DNA from: Acaricomes phytoseiuli DSM 14247
Lineage (GTDB): Bacteria > Actinomycetota > Actinomycetes > Actinomycetales > Micrococcaceae
Assembly: GCF_000376245.1 (NCBI RefSeq)
Contig: NZ_AQXM01000055.1
Coordinates: 27,147 to 91,146, forward strand
Direction: 5' to 3'
DNA length: 64,000 bases
Part shown: piece after piece, positions 53,170 to 62,657 of the stretch
Position numbering within the stretch: the first letter of the stretch is position 1
How the letters are laid out: the number at the start of each line of letters is the position of its first letter
Program-made: the position numbers and the translations under genes
The notes under the pieces: model-generated
Database searches by the model: none
What the model saw: only the letters and a program-made list of their open reading frames with translations
Told to the model about the DNA's origin: nothing

Positions 53170-53544
53170 TCAGGAACCGGCAGAGCGCAGCCAGAACGAA
53201 AGCGTTGTATGCACCACCGCGATGACGATCATGAGCACGCCGAGCGGCCAGAAGCCCAGGGCGAACAAACCCACTCCGGCGAAGACGAAACACAGCAGAG
53301 CTACTAACGGCTGAACCGGCCAACGTAGACGATGGGCGGCCTTAGGCGCCATCACATAGCTCCAGAAAGCCACCAGGATCACCACTAGCACAATGCCAGC
53401 GGCGGTCCCCCAGCCGCCGGAAAAAAGGCTTGCGGCCCAGAAAAATGCCACCACCAGAAGGCTCACTTCAAGGATGAACGCCAAAGTGCCGTTGACCCTG
53501 CCCAGGGCCCGCCGCCGGGCAGCACCAGTACTAATTCGGCTCAC
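53170..53544 (-). CDS. YrdB family (DUF2568) small membrane protein
   Basis: A 124-residue protein with four hydrophobic helices (about residues 21-43, 47-65, 76-95, 99-119) and the LAFILEVSLLVVAFFWA start typical of YrdB/DUF2568. The function is unknown. It is convergent with crcB (18 bp apart) and about 50 bp after the MFS transporter on the same strand. Confidence 0.78.
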   Translation of the reverse strand: MSRISTGAARRRALGRVNGTLAFILEVSLLVVAFFWAASLFSGGWGTAAGIVLVVILVAFWSYVMAPKAAHRLRWPVQPLVALLCFVFAGVGLFALGFWPLGVLMIVIAVVHTTLSFWLRSAGS

Positions 53545-53594
53545 CGTTGATCGCCTCCATCATGAATCTGCGATTCCATTACGGTCAATCCTAT

Positions 53595-55010
53595 CTATTC
53601 CCTCAGCTTCGCGGGCATCCGCAGCTGGTCGCTGGGCCGATCCCGGATGCCGCAGAGCGAGATCACCCCGCCAGCAGCCAAGGCCAGTCCCGAGACCAGC
53701 ATGACCGTACGAGTTCCGGGGAGGTCGAGCTGGCCGCCCAGCACGCCGCCTGCCAAGGCGATGGCGATCAAGCCGGCCACCCTGGACACCGCGTTATTCA
53801 CCGCAGATCCGATACCAGCGCGCCGGGTGGTGATGGACCCCAGGATGGTCGCGGTCAGCGGAGCGACAGTAGCGGCCAAGCCTATGCCGAAGACCACCAT
53901 GCCCGGCAGCACCTGCAGGCCATAAGACAGCGGAAGACTGATATTGACCAAGAGCAGAAAGCCGCTGCCGGCAACGATCGGCCCCAGCCCCATGAACCAT
54001 CTAGCCCCGTAGCGGCCGGCCAGCGTGCCAAACCAGGACGAGAGGAGCAGCAGGAGAACCGTGCTGGGCAGCATGGCCAGGCCAGCTATTGCGGCAGGCA
54101 AGCCCGCCACCTGCTGCAAGAAGAGGCCGAAGGTGAAAAACCCCAGGGACATCGCTCCGTAGATGAAGAACGTGGCAAGATTGCCGACCCAGAAATGACG
54201 GACGGTGAAAAGTGAAAGTGGCATCATCGGCTGAGCAGCCCGCCACTCATGGACGATGAATCCGGTCAGGGCTACGGCCCCCAGCAGCAGCGGCCCGAGC
54301 ACCCAGGGGCTCCCCCAGCCTCTGCTGCCCTGCTCGATGAGACCGAAGACCAGAGCACCCAGACCTGTCACGGCTAACCCCGCGCCGAGATAATCCACCC
54401 GACCCGACTCCCGCACGACGGGCTCCTGCTGGCCCTCGAGCGCACGGAGCCTGCGCAGCAGAAGCCAGCACACCAGGATCGGAAGGAGGTTCACGAAGAA
54501 GATGAATCGCCAGCTCAGATAATCCACTGCCAGACCTCCCAGAACCGGGGCAGCGATCGTCGCCACACCCGTCCAGGCAGTCCACTGGCCGATGGCTCGG
54601 CCCTGCTGCTCCTTGCGGAAGTTTTCGATGATCAGGGCAAGCGAACTAGGTACTAGTAAAGCACCGGCAATGCCTTGTAATATGCGTGCCAAGATCAGAA
54701 ACAATTCACTGGTGGCTAATCCGCACAGAACCGAAGTGATCGCGAAGCCGATCAACCCGGCGGACAGGATCCGCAACCGGCCGAACAGATCGGAGAGACT
54801 GCCCGCCACGAGGATGAGAGCCCCCAGGGTGAGCAGGTATCCATCAACGATCCACTGCTGACTGGAAAGACCCCCGCCTAGCTCCTGACTGATAGCGGGC
54901 AGCGCGAGGTTGACTACGCTGCCGTCCAGGATCGAGACAAAGGAAGCGAGAATCGCGATGATGAGCGCAGTGCGCTGGAGTGCGGTCATCGATCCCGTGG
55001 AGACATCCAT
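53595..55010 (-). CDS. MFS transporter of the DHA2 (drug:H+ antiporter, 14-helix) family
   Basis: The 471-residue protein has about fourteen helices, motif C-type GIAGALLVPSSLALI, the N-terminal FVSILDGSVVNLALP (Asp in helix 1) and GSLSDLFGRLRIL (motif A). It is likely a multidrug or metabolite exporter. I chose the ATG at 55010 because TATTTT lies 7 nt before it (leaderless) and the longer frame overlaps the divergent promoter. No dedicated regulator is adjacent. Confidence 0.9.
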   Translation of the reverse strand: MDVSTGSMTALQRTALIIAILASFVSILDGSVVNLALPAISQELGGGLSSQQWIVDGYLLTLGALILVAGSLSDLFGRLRILSAGLIGFAITSVLCGLATSELFLILARILQGIAGALLVPSSLALIIENFRKEQQGRAIGQWTAWTGVATIAAPVLGGLAVDYLSWRFIFFVNLLPILVCWLLLRRLRALEGQQEPVVRESGRVDYLGAGLAVTGLGALVFGLIEQGSRGWGSPWVLGPLLLGAVALTGFIVHEWRAAQPMMPLSLFTVRHFWVGNLATFFIYGAMSLGFFTFGLFLQQVAGLPAAIAGLAMLPSTVLLLLLSSWFGTLAGRYGARWFMGLGPIVAGSGFLLLVNISLPLSYGLQVLPGMVVFGIGLAATVAPLTATILGSITTRRAGIGSAVNNAVSRVAGLIAIALAGGVLGGQLDLPGTRTVMLVSGLALAAGGVISLCGIRDRPSDQLRMPAKLRE

Positions 55011-55090
55011 AGGTATCAAAATAGTCCCTGGACAGCGCAGCGCAGCAGCAACAGTAGGAAGACGTGATAGAACAGAAGAGGGCGGATATA

Positions 55091-55633
55091 ATGACGTTTT
55101 TGCGAGATGAGAGCAGTGCGGAAAGCTCTGCTTTCGCACGGAATATATTGGCCCGGGCGGTCTTGATCTTTTCCGGCTTAGTGCTGCTGATCTCTTTGGG
55201 ACTCTCCTGGTTCCGTGTCGGCGGCGGAGCGCAAGGTAAGCCCTATGAACTGAACGGCATACGGACCCTCTTGCGAGGATTCAACCTGGATTTCCTCAGC
55301 GATCATGAGACCTCGGCTAATCCGGCGATCACCATAGGCGCTTTCGGGGTCCTGATTGTCATCGCTACGGTGATCCTGTTGTTGCTCCTGGCGTTCTACC
55401 CACAGAGGCGAGGCCTGCGCGGCGCCGCACTGCTGTCAGGGATCGCTGCCGTGCTGCTGCCGCTGGTCATGTTCCTCACCACAGTGTATGGACCGCGGAT
55501 CGCCGGACTGGAGCCGGCCGTATGGCTCATCTTTGTGGGCGCCGTAGCGGGTCTCTGGGCTGCTATCACGATCTCTGACCCCGCCGCGGAAGGCATCCAA
55601 GACGACGACGAAGACGACGAGGAAGTTTTCTAG
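55091..55633 (+). CDS. Four-helix membrane protein with acidic C-terminal tail
   Basis: I do not recognise a named family. The 180-residue protein has four hydrophobic helices (about residues 16-36, 75-100, 107-130, 139-158), an extracytoplasmic loop after the first (RVGGGAQGKPYELNGIRTLL), and ends in a strongly acidic tail DDDEDDEEVF. The ATG at 55091 has AGAGGG 8 nt upstream; a GTG nine codons earlier is possible. It is divergent from the MFS gene and followed by a terminator. Confidence 0.75.
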   Translation: MTFLRDESSAESSAFARNILARAVLIFSGLVLLISLGLSWFRVGGGAQGKPYELNGIRTLLRGFNLDFLSDHETSANPAITIGAFGVLIVIATVILLLLLAFYPQRRGLRGAALLSGIAAVLLPLVMFLTTVYGPRIAGLEPAVWLIFVGAVAGLWAAITISDPAAEGIQDDDEDDEEVF

Positions 55634-55679
55634 ATTCTAGATATCACCCTTTCGGGCGCATTATGGCTAAGCACTAGAG

Positions 55680-55703
55680 AACCCCAGCCTGAGCTGGGGT
55701 TTT
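55680..55703 (+). terminator. Terminator between the membrane protein gene and tmRNA
   Basis: AACCCCAGC (55680-55688) pairs with GCTGGGGTT (55693-55701) around CTGA, followed by TTTT on the plus strand. It ends the membrane protein transcript and may also serve the convergent tmRNA. Confidence 0.85.
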
Positions 55704-55707
55704 ATAG

Positions 55708-56073
55708 TGGAGATGGGGGGAATCGAACCCCCGTCCGATGCTGCTTTGTCAGGGCTTCTCCGGGCGCAGTTTGCGTCAGGATTTCTCGGCCCCAGCGATC
55801 CTGCAAACAGGTCGCTGACCTGGGCCCAGTCGCATAAAAGTCCCTTTAGCCGCTGCGACAACGGCTAAAAGCAGTGGCTCCCTAGCTGACGCCAGTGACC
55901 GGGGCGAGAGCATCCCCGGGCTGACGGACCGTCCCGCTACTTAGGCAGCGAGAGCGAAGTCAGTGCGCTTAGAATTGGCACTTATTGGTTTGCAGAGGGC
56001 GTTTCCGAGATAACTCTGCATCCTCGGCCCGCTTCCCCTGTCGCGACATACATCGTCGAAACCTGTCATCCCC
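55708..56073 (-). ncRNA. ssrA: Transfer-messenger RNA (tmRNA)
   Basis: The 5' end GGGGATGACAGGTTTCGACG and the 3' end GGTTCGATTCCCCCCATCTC form the tRNA-like domain (GGGGATG pairs with CATCTCC). The tag frame (55941-55979) encodes ANSKRTDFALAA followed by TAA, a typical actinobacterial degradation tag. With SmpB it rescues stalled ribosomes; smpB lies only 1.4 kb away on the same strand. The CCA end is not encoded. Confidence 0.96.
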
Positions 56074-56142
56074 ATATGTTGTTACCAAGGCATCCAGTTT
56101 ACCCGACAACGGCTAACTGCCGCATTCGGTTGGTGCCAGTTC

Positions 56143-57396
56143 TTATAACAATCCGCTCTGAGCTTTTGATTCCAGCACCTTCAGCACCGCTTCGTCCAGG
56201 GTTTTCGCGAAGACCGGATCAGCGGCAGCGCGGTCCAGTACGCCCTGATAGAAGGCGGGAAGCACCGCCGGATTGGTGCACAGCGCCATGGTTCCGCCGG
56301 CAGCGATGAAATCAGCTGCACGCGTCGCGGGGGCATAGGGCGAGAGCTGCACCGCATCGCACATATCGTCCGAGACCACGATCCCGTCGAAGCCGAGATC
56401 CTGCCGCAATAGCTGCCCCATGATGGCCGGGGAGAACGGCGCGATATTCTGCGCATCGAGCTGAGGGTAGCTCGCATTGGACATCATGACCCAACGCGTT
56501 CCAGCCGCTATCGCATTCCGGAAGGGAAGCAGATACGGGTCATCGGCCTGTGTCTGGGAGTCCACTACCCCACTGACCGTATCCGTGTTTCCGGTGACCC
56601 GGCCCAGCCCCGGGAAGTGCTTGATCGTGGGGGCGACTCCGGCGTCGGCGAAGCCTTTGGCCACCGCCCCGCCCGCTGCGGAGACCACCTCCGGCCTATA
56701 GCCGTACTGCCGCCCGAACGCTCCGATCGGGGCGTTGCGAGGCGCGAAAGCGGCGGAGGGGACAGTATCGAGGGTCGGGGCAAAATTGACGTTGACCCCT
56801 ACCAATGCGAGCTCGCCGCCCCATCCGGCTGCCTGCGCACGCAGCTGCTCCGAGCTGACTCCGCCCTGCTGGATGGCGGCGGGAATCTCGGAGAACCCCG
56901 GCCCGTTCATGATCTGGACTGCCCCGCCCTCCTGGTCCGTGGCGACGAAGGGGCGGATGCCGCCGCTGCCGGGAATGGTCACGGCCTCGCTCGCCCGAGC
57001 TGAAACCGCGGAGACTTCGGTTGTCCCGCCGTACGCTCTGCCTTTCAAGAAGACGTTGCCCAGCTGGAGCTGCTGAAGAGCGGCCAGTGCCGCCGGCTCA
57101 GGGCCGGTCACCGGGACTGAGGCCATGACGACTTGCCCTACTTTCTGCTGCGGCGTCAGGCCCGCTAGCGCCTGCTGAGCAGCCGAAGTCTGCGAGGGGG
57201 TTGGGCTCGCAGAAGGCTCTGCGCTCTCCGTAGCATCCGATTCTGAGACGTTGGGCTGCCCGGTGTCCGAGGCTTCTTGATTTCCGGACAGGACCCCGGA
57301 GAAAACGAGCCACGAAGCTCCGACTAGCAGCACTAACAGCCCAGCAAGAACCGCTATGATCTGGATGTTGTTCCACTGGCTATTCCAGCGACGCAC
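56143..57396 (-). CDS. Glycoside hydrolase family 3 protein (NagZ-like), membrane-anchored
   Basis: The 417-residue protein has an N-terminal membrane helix (residues 12-34), an S/T/E/P-rich linker (about 35-75) and a GH3 domain with RPFVATDQEGG, TIKHFPGLGRVTGNTD (the KHFPG-D block that carries the acid/base His in NagZ) and the nucleophile Asp in GIVVSDDMCDAV. It probably removes beta-N-acetylglucosaminyl residues from peptidoglycan fragments outside the membrane. It starts at a GTG with GGAGGG 6 nt upstream. It lies between smpB and tmRNA. Confidence 0.88.
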   Translation of the reverse strand: MRRWNSQWNNIQIIAVLAGLLVLLVGASWLVFSGVLSGNQEASDTGQPNVSESDATESAEPSASPTPSQTSAAQQALAGLTPQQKVGQVVMASVPVTGPEPAALAALQQLQLGNVFLKGRAYGGTTEVSAVSARASEAVTIPGSGGIRPFVATDQEGGAVQIMNGPGFSEIPAAIQQGGVSSEQLRAQAAGWGGELALVGVNVNFAPTLDTVPSAAFAPRNAPIGAFGRQYGYRPEVVSAAGGAVAKGFADAGVAPTIKHFPGLGRVTGNTDTVSGVVDSQTQADDPYLLPFRNAIAAGTRWVMMSNASYPQLDAQNIAPFSPAIMGQLLRQDLGFDGIVVSDDMCDAVQLSPYAPATRAADFIAAGGTMALCTNPAVLPAFYQGVLDRAAADPVFAKTLDEAVLKVLESKAQSGLL

Positions 57397-57425
57397 AATA
57401 TTCCCTCCTACGCCCGCAAAACACA

Positions 57426-57488
57426 GGCTGAGCGTTCGGATCCGGTGACTTAGCGCGCCTTTTGCTCACCACAGCTGACCGCTCAGCC
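57426..57488. repeat. Degenerate relative of inverted-repeat family B
   Basis: GGCTGAGCG (57426-57434) and CGCTCAGCC (57480-57488) are inverted 9-mers. The right arm includes TGACCGCTCAGC, the exact complement of the 12-mer in the hairpin at 9049. It lies after smpB, overlapping its stop codon at 57483. The middle is no longer symmetrical. Confidence 0.45.
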
Positions 57489-57953
57489 GAGGTTTTTCTC
57501 CCGCATCGCGCGCTGCGCTTCCCGGGCATCCTGGGCTTCACGCAGGGCGTGGCGCTTATCGTATTCGCGCTTGCCTTTAGCCACCGCGATCTCGACCTTA
57601 GCCCGGCCGTCGCTGAAATACAGCTGCAACGGCACGATGGTCGTCCCGGTTTCCCGGCTGCGGTGCGCGATCCTGGTCAGCTCCGTCCGGTGAAGCAACA
57701 GCTTCCGTCGACGGCGAGCTGCATGATTGGTCCAAGAGCCGTTCAGGTACTCCGGGATGTACACCGACTCCAGCCAGAGCTCATCCCCGTCGAATGCCGC
57801 ATAGCCGTCGGCGAGGTTCGCCCGCCCTTCGCGCAGAGACTTGACTTCGGTGCCCATCAGCGCGATTCCAGCTTCGTAGGTATCACCCAGGTGGTAGTCA
57901 TGGCGGGCCCTGCGATTAGTCGCGATGACTTTGCGTCCGCGTTCCCGTGGCAT
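57483..57953 (-). CDS. smpB: SsrA-binding protein
   Basis: SmpB carries tmRNA to stalled ribosomes. The 156-residue protein begins [20 protein letters not shown] and has [19 protein letters not shown], typical of the OB-barrel core, and the basic [16 protein letters not shown] tail that enters the mRNA channel. I set the start at the ATG 57953, with AAAGG about 9 nt upstream; upstream in-frame codons do not resemble the family. Confidence 0.96.
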   Translation of the reverse strand: MPRERGRKVIATNRRARHDYHLGDTYEAGIALMGTEVKSLREGRANLADGYAAFDGDELWLESVYIPEYLNGSWTNHAARRRRKLLLHRTELTRIAHRSRETGTTIVPLQLYFSDGRAKVEIAVAKGKREYDKRHALREAQDAREAQRAMREKNLG

Positions 57954-58038
57954 GGTTATCCCACCTTTCCTGACTCTTTCCTGAATCACGCCCCTGATCG
58001 GACCATCTATCCTACCGTGCCCCAGCCAGTCAGTAAGA

Positions 58039-59457
58039 TCAGAGCAGGCCTGCGGGGTTGACGGGCGTGCCGTTGAGCCAGGTCTCGAAGTGCGCATGGC
58101 ACCCCGTGGAGTTGCCGGTGCTGCCTGAGTACGCTAACACATCGCCGGTATTCACCTGCTGACCGGCCGAGACCACAACCCGGGAGTTGTGATAGAAGAC
58201 CGTGGTGAGAGCATTGCCCTGAACCACTCCGTTGGAGAGCTGGACGGCATTGCCGCCACCGTTATTGAGCCAGCCGGCGACGGAAACGGTTCCGGCGGCA
58301 GGAGCCCGGACGGGCGTTCCGCAGGGAGCACCGTAGTCGATGCCGGTGTGCTGGTAGGCGCCCGTACCGTAGAAGTCAATGGTTCCTGGCGGCACCTGCC
58401 GCCAGCCCCAGCCGGAAGTCACCGGGAAACCGGCGAACGGTGAGACCAGGCCGAAGGACGATGGCTGAACCTCGACGGTACCCGGCTGCGGCGGCACGTA
58501 GTTGGACTGGCCGCGCGCCTCCGCGAGTCGGCGCTGCTCTGCCTGCCAGGCTTCCTGTTCTTTGCGCTGACGCTCAGCGATCTGCGCGGCTACTTCCTGC
58601 TGCTGCGCTTGGACCGAGGCCAGCTGCGCCTGAATCTCCGGACGCTTGGCGTTAAGTTCTTCACTTAGCGCGGTGGTATCGGAGACCAATTTCTCCAGAT
58701 CGGCCTTCTTGCCCGCGGCCTCTTCCTGAGCTGTCTGCTCCGCGACCAGTGCGGCATCCGCCTTGCCCTTGAGGTCCTGGATCTCGGTTTCCACCGCAAC
58801 CAGCCGGGCCTGCGCGTTCCGGTTCGTTGCACCTTGCTGGGAAAGCTTGTCCAAAATCGCGTACTGACTGCGCAGCGCCTGATCGGCCAACGCAGTACTG
58901 TCCACCGCCTCGGTGGGATCCGCACTCAGCAGCACTGAAAGGTTGGCCGGAAGCCCGCCGCTCTTATAGGTCTGCGCAGCGATCTGGCCGATGATCTTCT
59001 GCGATTCTTCCGACTTGACCTGGTCCGAGGCGATCTGCTCGGCGATCTTATCCTTGCTCTGCTGAGCCAAGCCCAGGCGTTCGGACAAGGACTGGGCCTC
59101 CGAAGTCGCGGTGGCGACTTTGCCCTGAGCATCGGACAGGGCCTGGCGCGCCCCGGGCAGCATCCCTGAATACAGAGTCAGATCAGCAGCGGACTTGGCA
59201 ATACCGGTATCCACGAATTCCAGTGAGGCCTGGACATCGGCCGCCTGTTGCTGGAGCTTGGCGGCTTGATCGTCCAGCTGATCCGCCGCATTGGCGGCGG
59301 CCCCGAGGAAAAGCGGCGCGGCGATCCCGGCGAACAGCCCGGTGCTCAGCGCGACGCAGCAGGATCGCAGGATCGTCGTGCGATGCCGCCGGAAGCTGCT
59401 TCCTCGGGCTTCGGCAGCAGTCGCTACGGCGCTGGTCTGGGATGGCTGCTCTGACAT
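58039..59457 (-). CDS. M23 (LytM/EnvC-like) murein hydrolase or hydrolase activator
   Basis: The 472-residue protein has a signal sequence (cleavage near residue 57, ANA-AD), a long coiled coil (about 60-320, rich in Q, A, E and K) and a C-terminal LytM domain with [20 protein letters not shown] and [12 protein letters not shown], holding the zinc ligands His, Asp and HxH. It lies directly after ftsX. In other bacteria FtsEX activates such coiled-coil hydrolases (EnvC, PcsB, RipC), so this is the expected periplasmic partner. The ATG at 59457 has AGGAG 6 nt upstream. Confidence 0.9.
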   Translation of the reverse strand: MSEQPSQTSAVATAAEARGSSFRRHRTTILRSCCVALSTGLFAGIAAPLFLGAAANAADQLDDQAAKLQQQAADVQASLEFVDTGIAKSAADLTLYSGMLPGARQALSDAQGKVATATSEAQSLSERLGLAQQSKDKIAEQIASDQVKSEESQKIIGQIAAQTYKSGGLPANLSVLLSADPTEAVDSTALADQALRSQYAILDKLSQQGATNRNAQARLVAVETEIQDLKGKADAALVAEQTAQEEAAGKKADLEKLVSDTTALSEELNAKRPEIQAQLASVQAQQQEVAAQIAERQRKEQEAWQAEQRRLAEARGQSNYVPPQPGTVEVQPSSFGLVSPFAGFPVTSGWGWRQVPPGTIDFYGTGAYQHTGIDYGAPCGTPVRAPAAGTVSVAGWLNNGGGNAVQLSNGVVQGNALTTVFYHNSRVVVSAGQQVNTGDVLAYSGSTGNSTGCHAHFETWLNGTPVNPAGLL

Positions 59458-59493
59458 ATCCTTCTCCTGAGTCGTCACTGAACTGACTCTAGC

Positions 59494-60408
59494 CTAAACC
59501 TTCAAGTACTTCCTGAGAGTAATCCATGAGGAGAACCCTGCGACAAGGACGCTGATCCCGATCAGGATCGGTGCGACCCACCACACCTGGCCAGCCGTGA
59601 TGAAAGGCGTCGTCGGATTCATCGGCGCGAGGTATCCGGTAATGCCGAAGATCAGCACGAGCCAGAGAATGAGGATCGACAGCAGGGCCCCGATCACCGC
59701 AGCGATCACGCCTTCCAGGATAAAAGGCAGCTGCACCACGGTCTTCGAAGCGCCCACAAGGCGCATGATCCCAGTCTCCCGGCGCCTACTGAAGGCAGAA
59801 AGCCGAATCGTCGTCGCCACCAGTAGCGCCGCGGCGATGATCATCAGTACTGCGACTCCGGTAGCGATCCAGGTACCCCAGTTGATCACGGTGAAAAGGG
59901 GTTCGAGCACCCTGCGCAGGTCTACGACCTGATCCACGCCACGCACCGAGGAGAAGGCTTCTTTAAAGATCGGGAACTGCTGCGGGTCGTTGAGGCTGAT
60001 CCGGAACGATGCCGGCAGCTGATCGGCCGTCAGCGCATCCGCGAAGGGGGAATCCTGCATCTGCTCCCGGATGTTGGTGAGCGCCTGTTCCTGAGTCTCG
60101 AACTGCACGCTCTTGACGTATTGGGAGATCGGCGCGGATTCGATCATGCCCCGGATCTCCTGCTGCTGAGCATCGGTGATCGGGCCGGCATCGCACGTGG
60201 ACGCCGTGGAGTTCTTATTGCACAGAAAGATCGAGACCTGGATCTTGTCGTACCAGAAACCCTTGAGATTACTCACCTGAGCCTGGGCCATCAAGGCTGC
60301 CCCGACGAAGGTCAGAGAAACTAGCGTCACGAGGATCACTGAGACCACCATGGACAGGTTCCGGCGCAGACCGGAGGCAATCTCTCCGAGAATGAATCCG
60401 GCCCTCAT
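59494..60408 (-). CDS. ftsX: Cell-division permease-like protein FtsX
   Basis: The 304-residue protein has an N-terminal helix, a large extracytoplasmic loop (about residues 45-170) with two Cys ([10 protein letters not shown]) that could form a disulfide, and three C-terminal helices of the FtsX domain. FtsX does not transport; it passes the ATPase signal of FtsE to a cell-wall hydrolase outside. It overlaps ftsE by 4 bp (ATGA). Confidence 0.95.
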   Translation of the reverse strand: MRAGFILGEIASGLRRNLSMVVSVILVTLVSLTFVGAALMAQAQVSNLKGFWYDKIQVSIFLCNKNSTASTCDAGPITDAQQQEIRGMIESAPISQYVKSVQFETQEQALTNIREQMQDSPFADALTADQLPASFRISLNDPQQFPIFKEAFSSVRGVDQVVDLRRVLEPLFTVINWGTWIATGVAVLMIIAAALLVATTIRLSAFSRRRETGIMRLVGASKTVVQLPFILEGVIAAVIGALLSILILWLVLIFGITGYLAPMNPTTPFITAGQVWWVAPILIGISVLVAGFSSWITLRKYLKV

Positions 60409-61166
60409 GCCGAGCCCTCCTCAGTGGCTGAAGCCGCCGGGGAATGAGCATCACCCGGGCCCGCCGTATCCACTTTCGGGATCATGGAGGTGTACAAGGC
60501 CGTGGCCTCGTCCCGGATGATGCTGCCGTTCTTGAGCTCCACCACCCGCTTGCGGTACTGGTTCACGATGTCGTCGTCGTGCGTGGCCATGACCACGGTG
60601 GTGCCGTTCTGATTGATCTTGTCGAGCACTTTCATGATGCCCAGCGAAGTCTCCGGGTCGAGGTTACCGGTCGGCTCATCGGCGAGCAGGATTCCGGGCT
60701 TGTTCACCACAGCCCGGGCGATGGCGACACGCTGCTGCTCACCGCCGGAGAGCTCATGCGGCATCCGGTTCTCTTTACCCTCCAGACCGACGGTCTTGAG
60801 CACCTCGGGGACCGTGTCCCGGATCACGCTGCGGTTCCTGCCGATCACCTGCATCGCAAAGGCAACATTAGCGAAGACCGTCTTCTGCGGCAGCAGCCGG
60901 AAATCCTGGAAGACGATGCCGATGCCCCGGCGCAGCTTGGGCACACGCCAGGAGGAGATATGGGCCACGTTCTGGCCAGCGACGTAGACACTACCCCCAC
61001 TGGCCCGCTCTTCACGCAGGACAAGCCGCAGGAAAGTGGATTTGCCAGAGCCCGAAGCCCCGACCAGGAAGATGAACTCGCCACGATCGACTTCCACGGA
61101 GAGGTCGTTCAGAGCTGGACGGCTCTTGCGGTCGTAGACCTTGGTGACGTTATCGAAACGGATCAT
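60405..61166 (-). CDS. ftsE: Cell-division ATP-binding protein FtsE
   Basis: The 253-residue ATPase has Walker A GASGSGKS, signature [14 protein letters not shown] and Walker [15 protein letters not shown], with the FtsE-typical [18 protein letters not shown] 25-residue S/A/P/G-rich C-terminal tail extends beyond the usual end. AAAGGG lies close before the ATG. It is coupled to ftsX and follows prfB, the standard actinobacterial order prfB-ftsE-ftsX-hydrolase-smpB. Confidence 0.95.
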   Translation of the reverse strand: MIRFDNVTKVYDRKSRPALNDLSVEVDRGEFIFLVGASGSGKSTFLRLVLREERASGGSVYVAGQNVAHISSWRVPKLRRGIGIVFQDFRLLPQKTVFANVAFAMQVIGRNRSVIRDTVPEVLKTVGLEGKENRMPHELSGGEQQRVAIARAVVNKPGILLADEPTGNLDPETSLGIMKVLDKINQNGTTVVMATHDDDIVNQYRKRVVELKNGSIIRDEATALYTSMIPKVDTAGPGDAHSPAASATEEGSA

Positions 61167-61341
61167 GGCCCTTTGTTGCCCAGCTCGGAAAGCTATACTG
61201 AAACTTCCGGCCGGCGGCTGGGCAGAGGTTTGGGGAAGAGTCCGCCGACTTTTCGACTATGACACCTCTACCGGCAGAATCCCGTCACTGCCGGCGGTGT
61301 GTCGGCTAATTGACAGGGACCGCCCATGAACCACTTGGGCG

Positions 61342-62463
61342 CTATGCGCCTTCCGCGCTATTGCGCTGATTGGCGCGCCAGCGGATTCCCGCATCGATGA
61401 AATCATCGATATCTCCGTCGAGCACCGCAGTAGTGTTCCCTACTTCATGCTCGGTGCGGAGGTCCTTGACCATCTGATAGGGGTTCAGCACATACGAACG
61501 CATCTGGTCACCCCAGGATGCTTTCACGTCGCCGGCCAGAGCTTTCTTCTCCGCTTCATCCTCTTGCTTCTTGAGCAGCAGCAGCCGAGATTGCAGCACT
61601 CGCATCGCGGCTGCCCGGTTCTGAAGCTGCGATTTCTCGTTCTGCATGGAGACCACGATTCCGGTCGGCACGTGAGTCAGCCGCACCGCGGAGTCAGTGG
61701 TGTTGACCGATTGGCCGCCCGGACCTGAGGAGCGGAACACATCGACCCGGATCTCGTTCTCCGGGATCTCGATGCTGTCCGTCTGCTCGATGAGCGGCAC
61801 GACCTCGACGGCGGCGAAGGACGTCTGGCGCCGGCCCTGATTGTCGAAGGGGCTGATTCGGACGAGGCGATGGGTGCCGGCTTCGACGCTGAGCGTGCCA
61901 TAGGCGTAGGGCGCCTTGACTTCGAAAGTCGCCGACTTCAGCCCGGCTTCTTCTGCGTAGGAGGTATCCAGCACCTGGGTGGAGTAGCCTCGGCGCTCCG
62001 CCCAGCGCAAATACATCCGCAGAAGCATCTCCGCGAAATCCGCCGCATCCACGCCACCAGCGCCGGAACGGATCGTGATCACGGCTTCCCGTTCATCGTA
62101 ATCACCGGATAAAAGGGTAACGACTTCCAGATCCTGGAGAGACTTCTGCAGGCTGCTGAGCTCACGGCTCGCTTCGGCCAAAGATTCCTGGTCCGACTCG
62201 GCTTCTGCCAATTCGACCAGCACCTCGAGGTCATCGATCCGTCCGTTCAAGACGCTGAGCCGCTCGAGCCTCGACTGCGCGTGCGAAAGTTTCGAGGTGA
62301 CTTTTTGAGCTTCGGCGGGGTCGTCCCAGAGATCCGGGGCGCCAGCCTGAACTGAAAGCTCTTCGACCTCACCGCGGAGCGAATCCACATCGATCACTCG
62401 CTCAACCGAGGTAAGCGTATTGCGCAGCTCGCGGATCTCCACCGGAAAATCGATATCAGCCAT
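61342..62463 (-). CDS. prfB: Peptide chain release factor 2
   Basis: RF2 ends translation at UGA and UAA. The 373-residue protein has the SPF recognition motif in RISPFDNQG and the catalytic GGQ in [17 protein letters not shown]. The gene is one continuous frame, without the programmed +1 frameshift found near codon 25 in many bacteria, so this classical autoregulation is absent. The ATG at 62463 lies 8 nt after TAAGCT, suggesting a near-leaderless mRNA. Confidence 0.96.
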   Translation of the reverse strand: MADIDFPVEIRELRNTLTSVERVIDVDSLRGEVEELSVQAGAPDLWDDPAEAQKVTSKLSHAQSRLERLSVLNGRIDDLEVLVELAEAESDQESLAEASRELSSLQKSLQDLEVVTLLSGDYDEREAVITIRSGAGGVDAADFAEMLLRMYLRWAERRGYSTQVLDTSYAEEAGLKSATFEVKAPYAYGTLSVEAGTHRLVRISPFDNQGRRQTSFAAVEVVPLIEQTDSIEIPENEIRVDVFRSSGPGGQSVNTTDSAVRLTHVPTGIVVSMQNEKSQLQNRAAAMRVLQSRLLLLKKQEDEAEKKALAGDVKASWGDQMRSYVLNPYQMVKDLRTEHEVGNTTAVLDGDIDDFIDAGIRWRANQRNSAEGA

Positions 62464-62657
62464 GAAGCACAAGCTTAGGCCATCGAGCGACGCTCGCTTT
62501 TATTTGCAAAGTAGCCGTCGATTCTCATTAGCCACATTTTTCACAGTGGAAACTTTTGCAACAGACAGTTACTCTTAATTTCAGAGAATTGGATGTCTGT
62601 CACCGGTGCTAGGCATCTGAAACAGATACCCTAGACTGATTTACTTGGAGAATAGCC

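Noticed and set aside
61342..62463. Programmed frameshift in prfB
   Set aside because: The reading frame is continuous from the start codon to the stop, and no in-frame TGA occurs near codon 25.
62473..62657. Cyclic-di-AMP (ydaO-type) riboswitch before the GH25 gene
   Set aside because: Such switches precede some actinobacterial wall hydrolases, but the conserved core is not present in this 185-bp leader.
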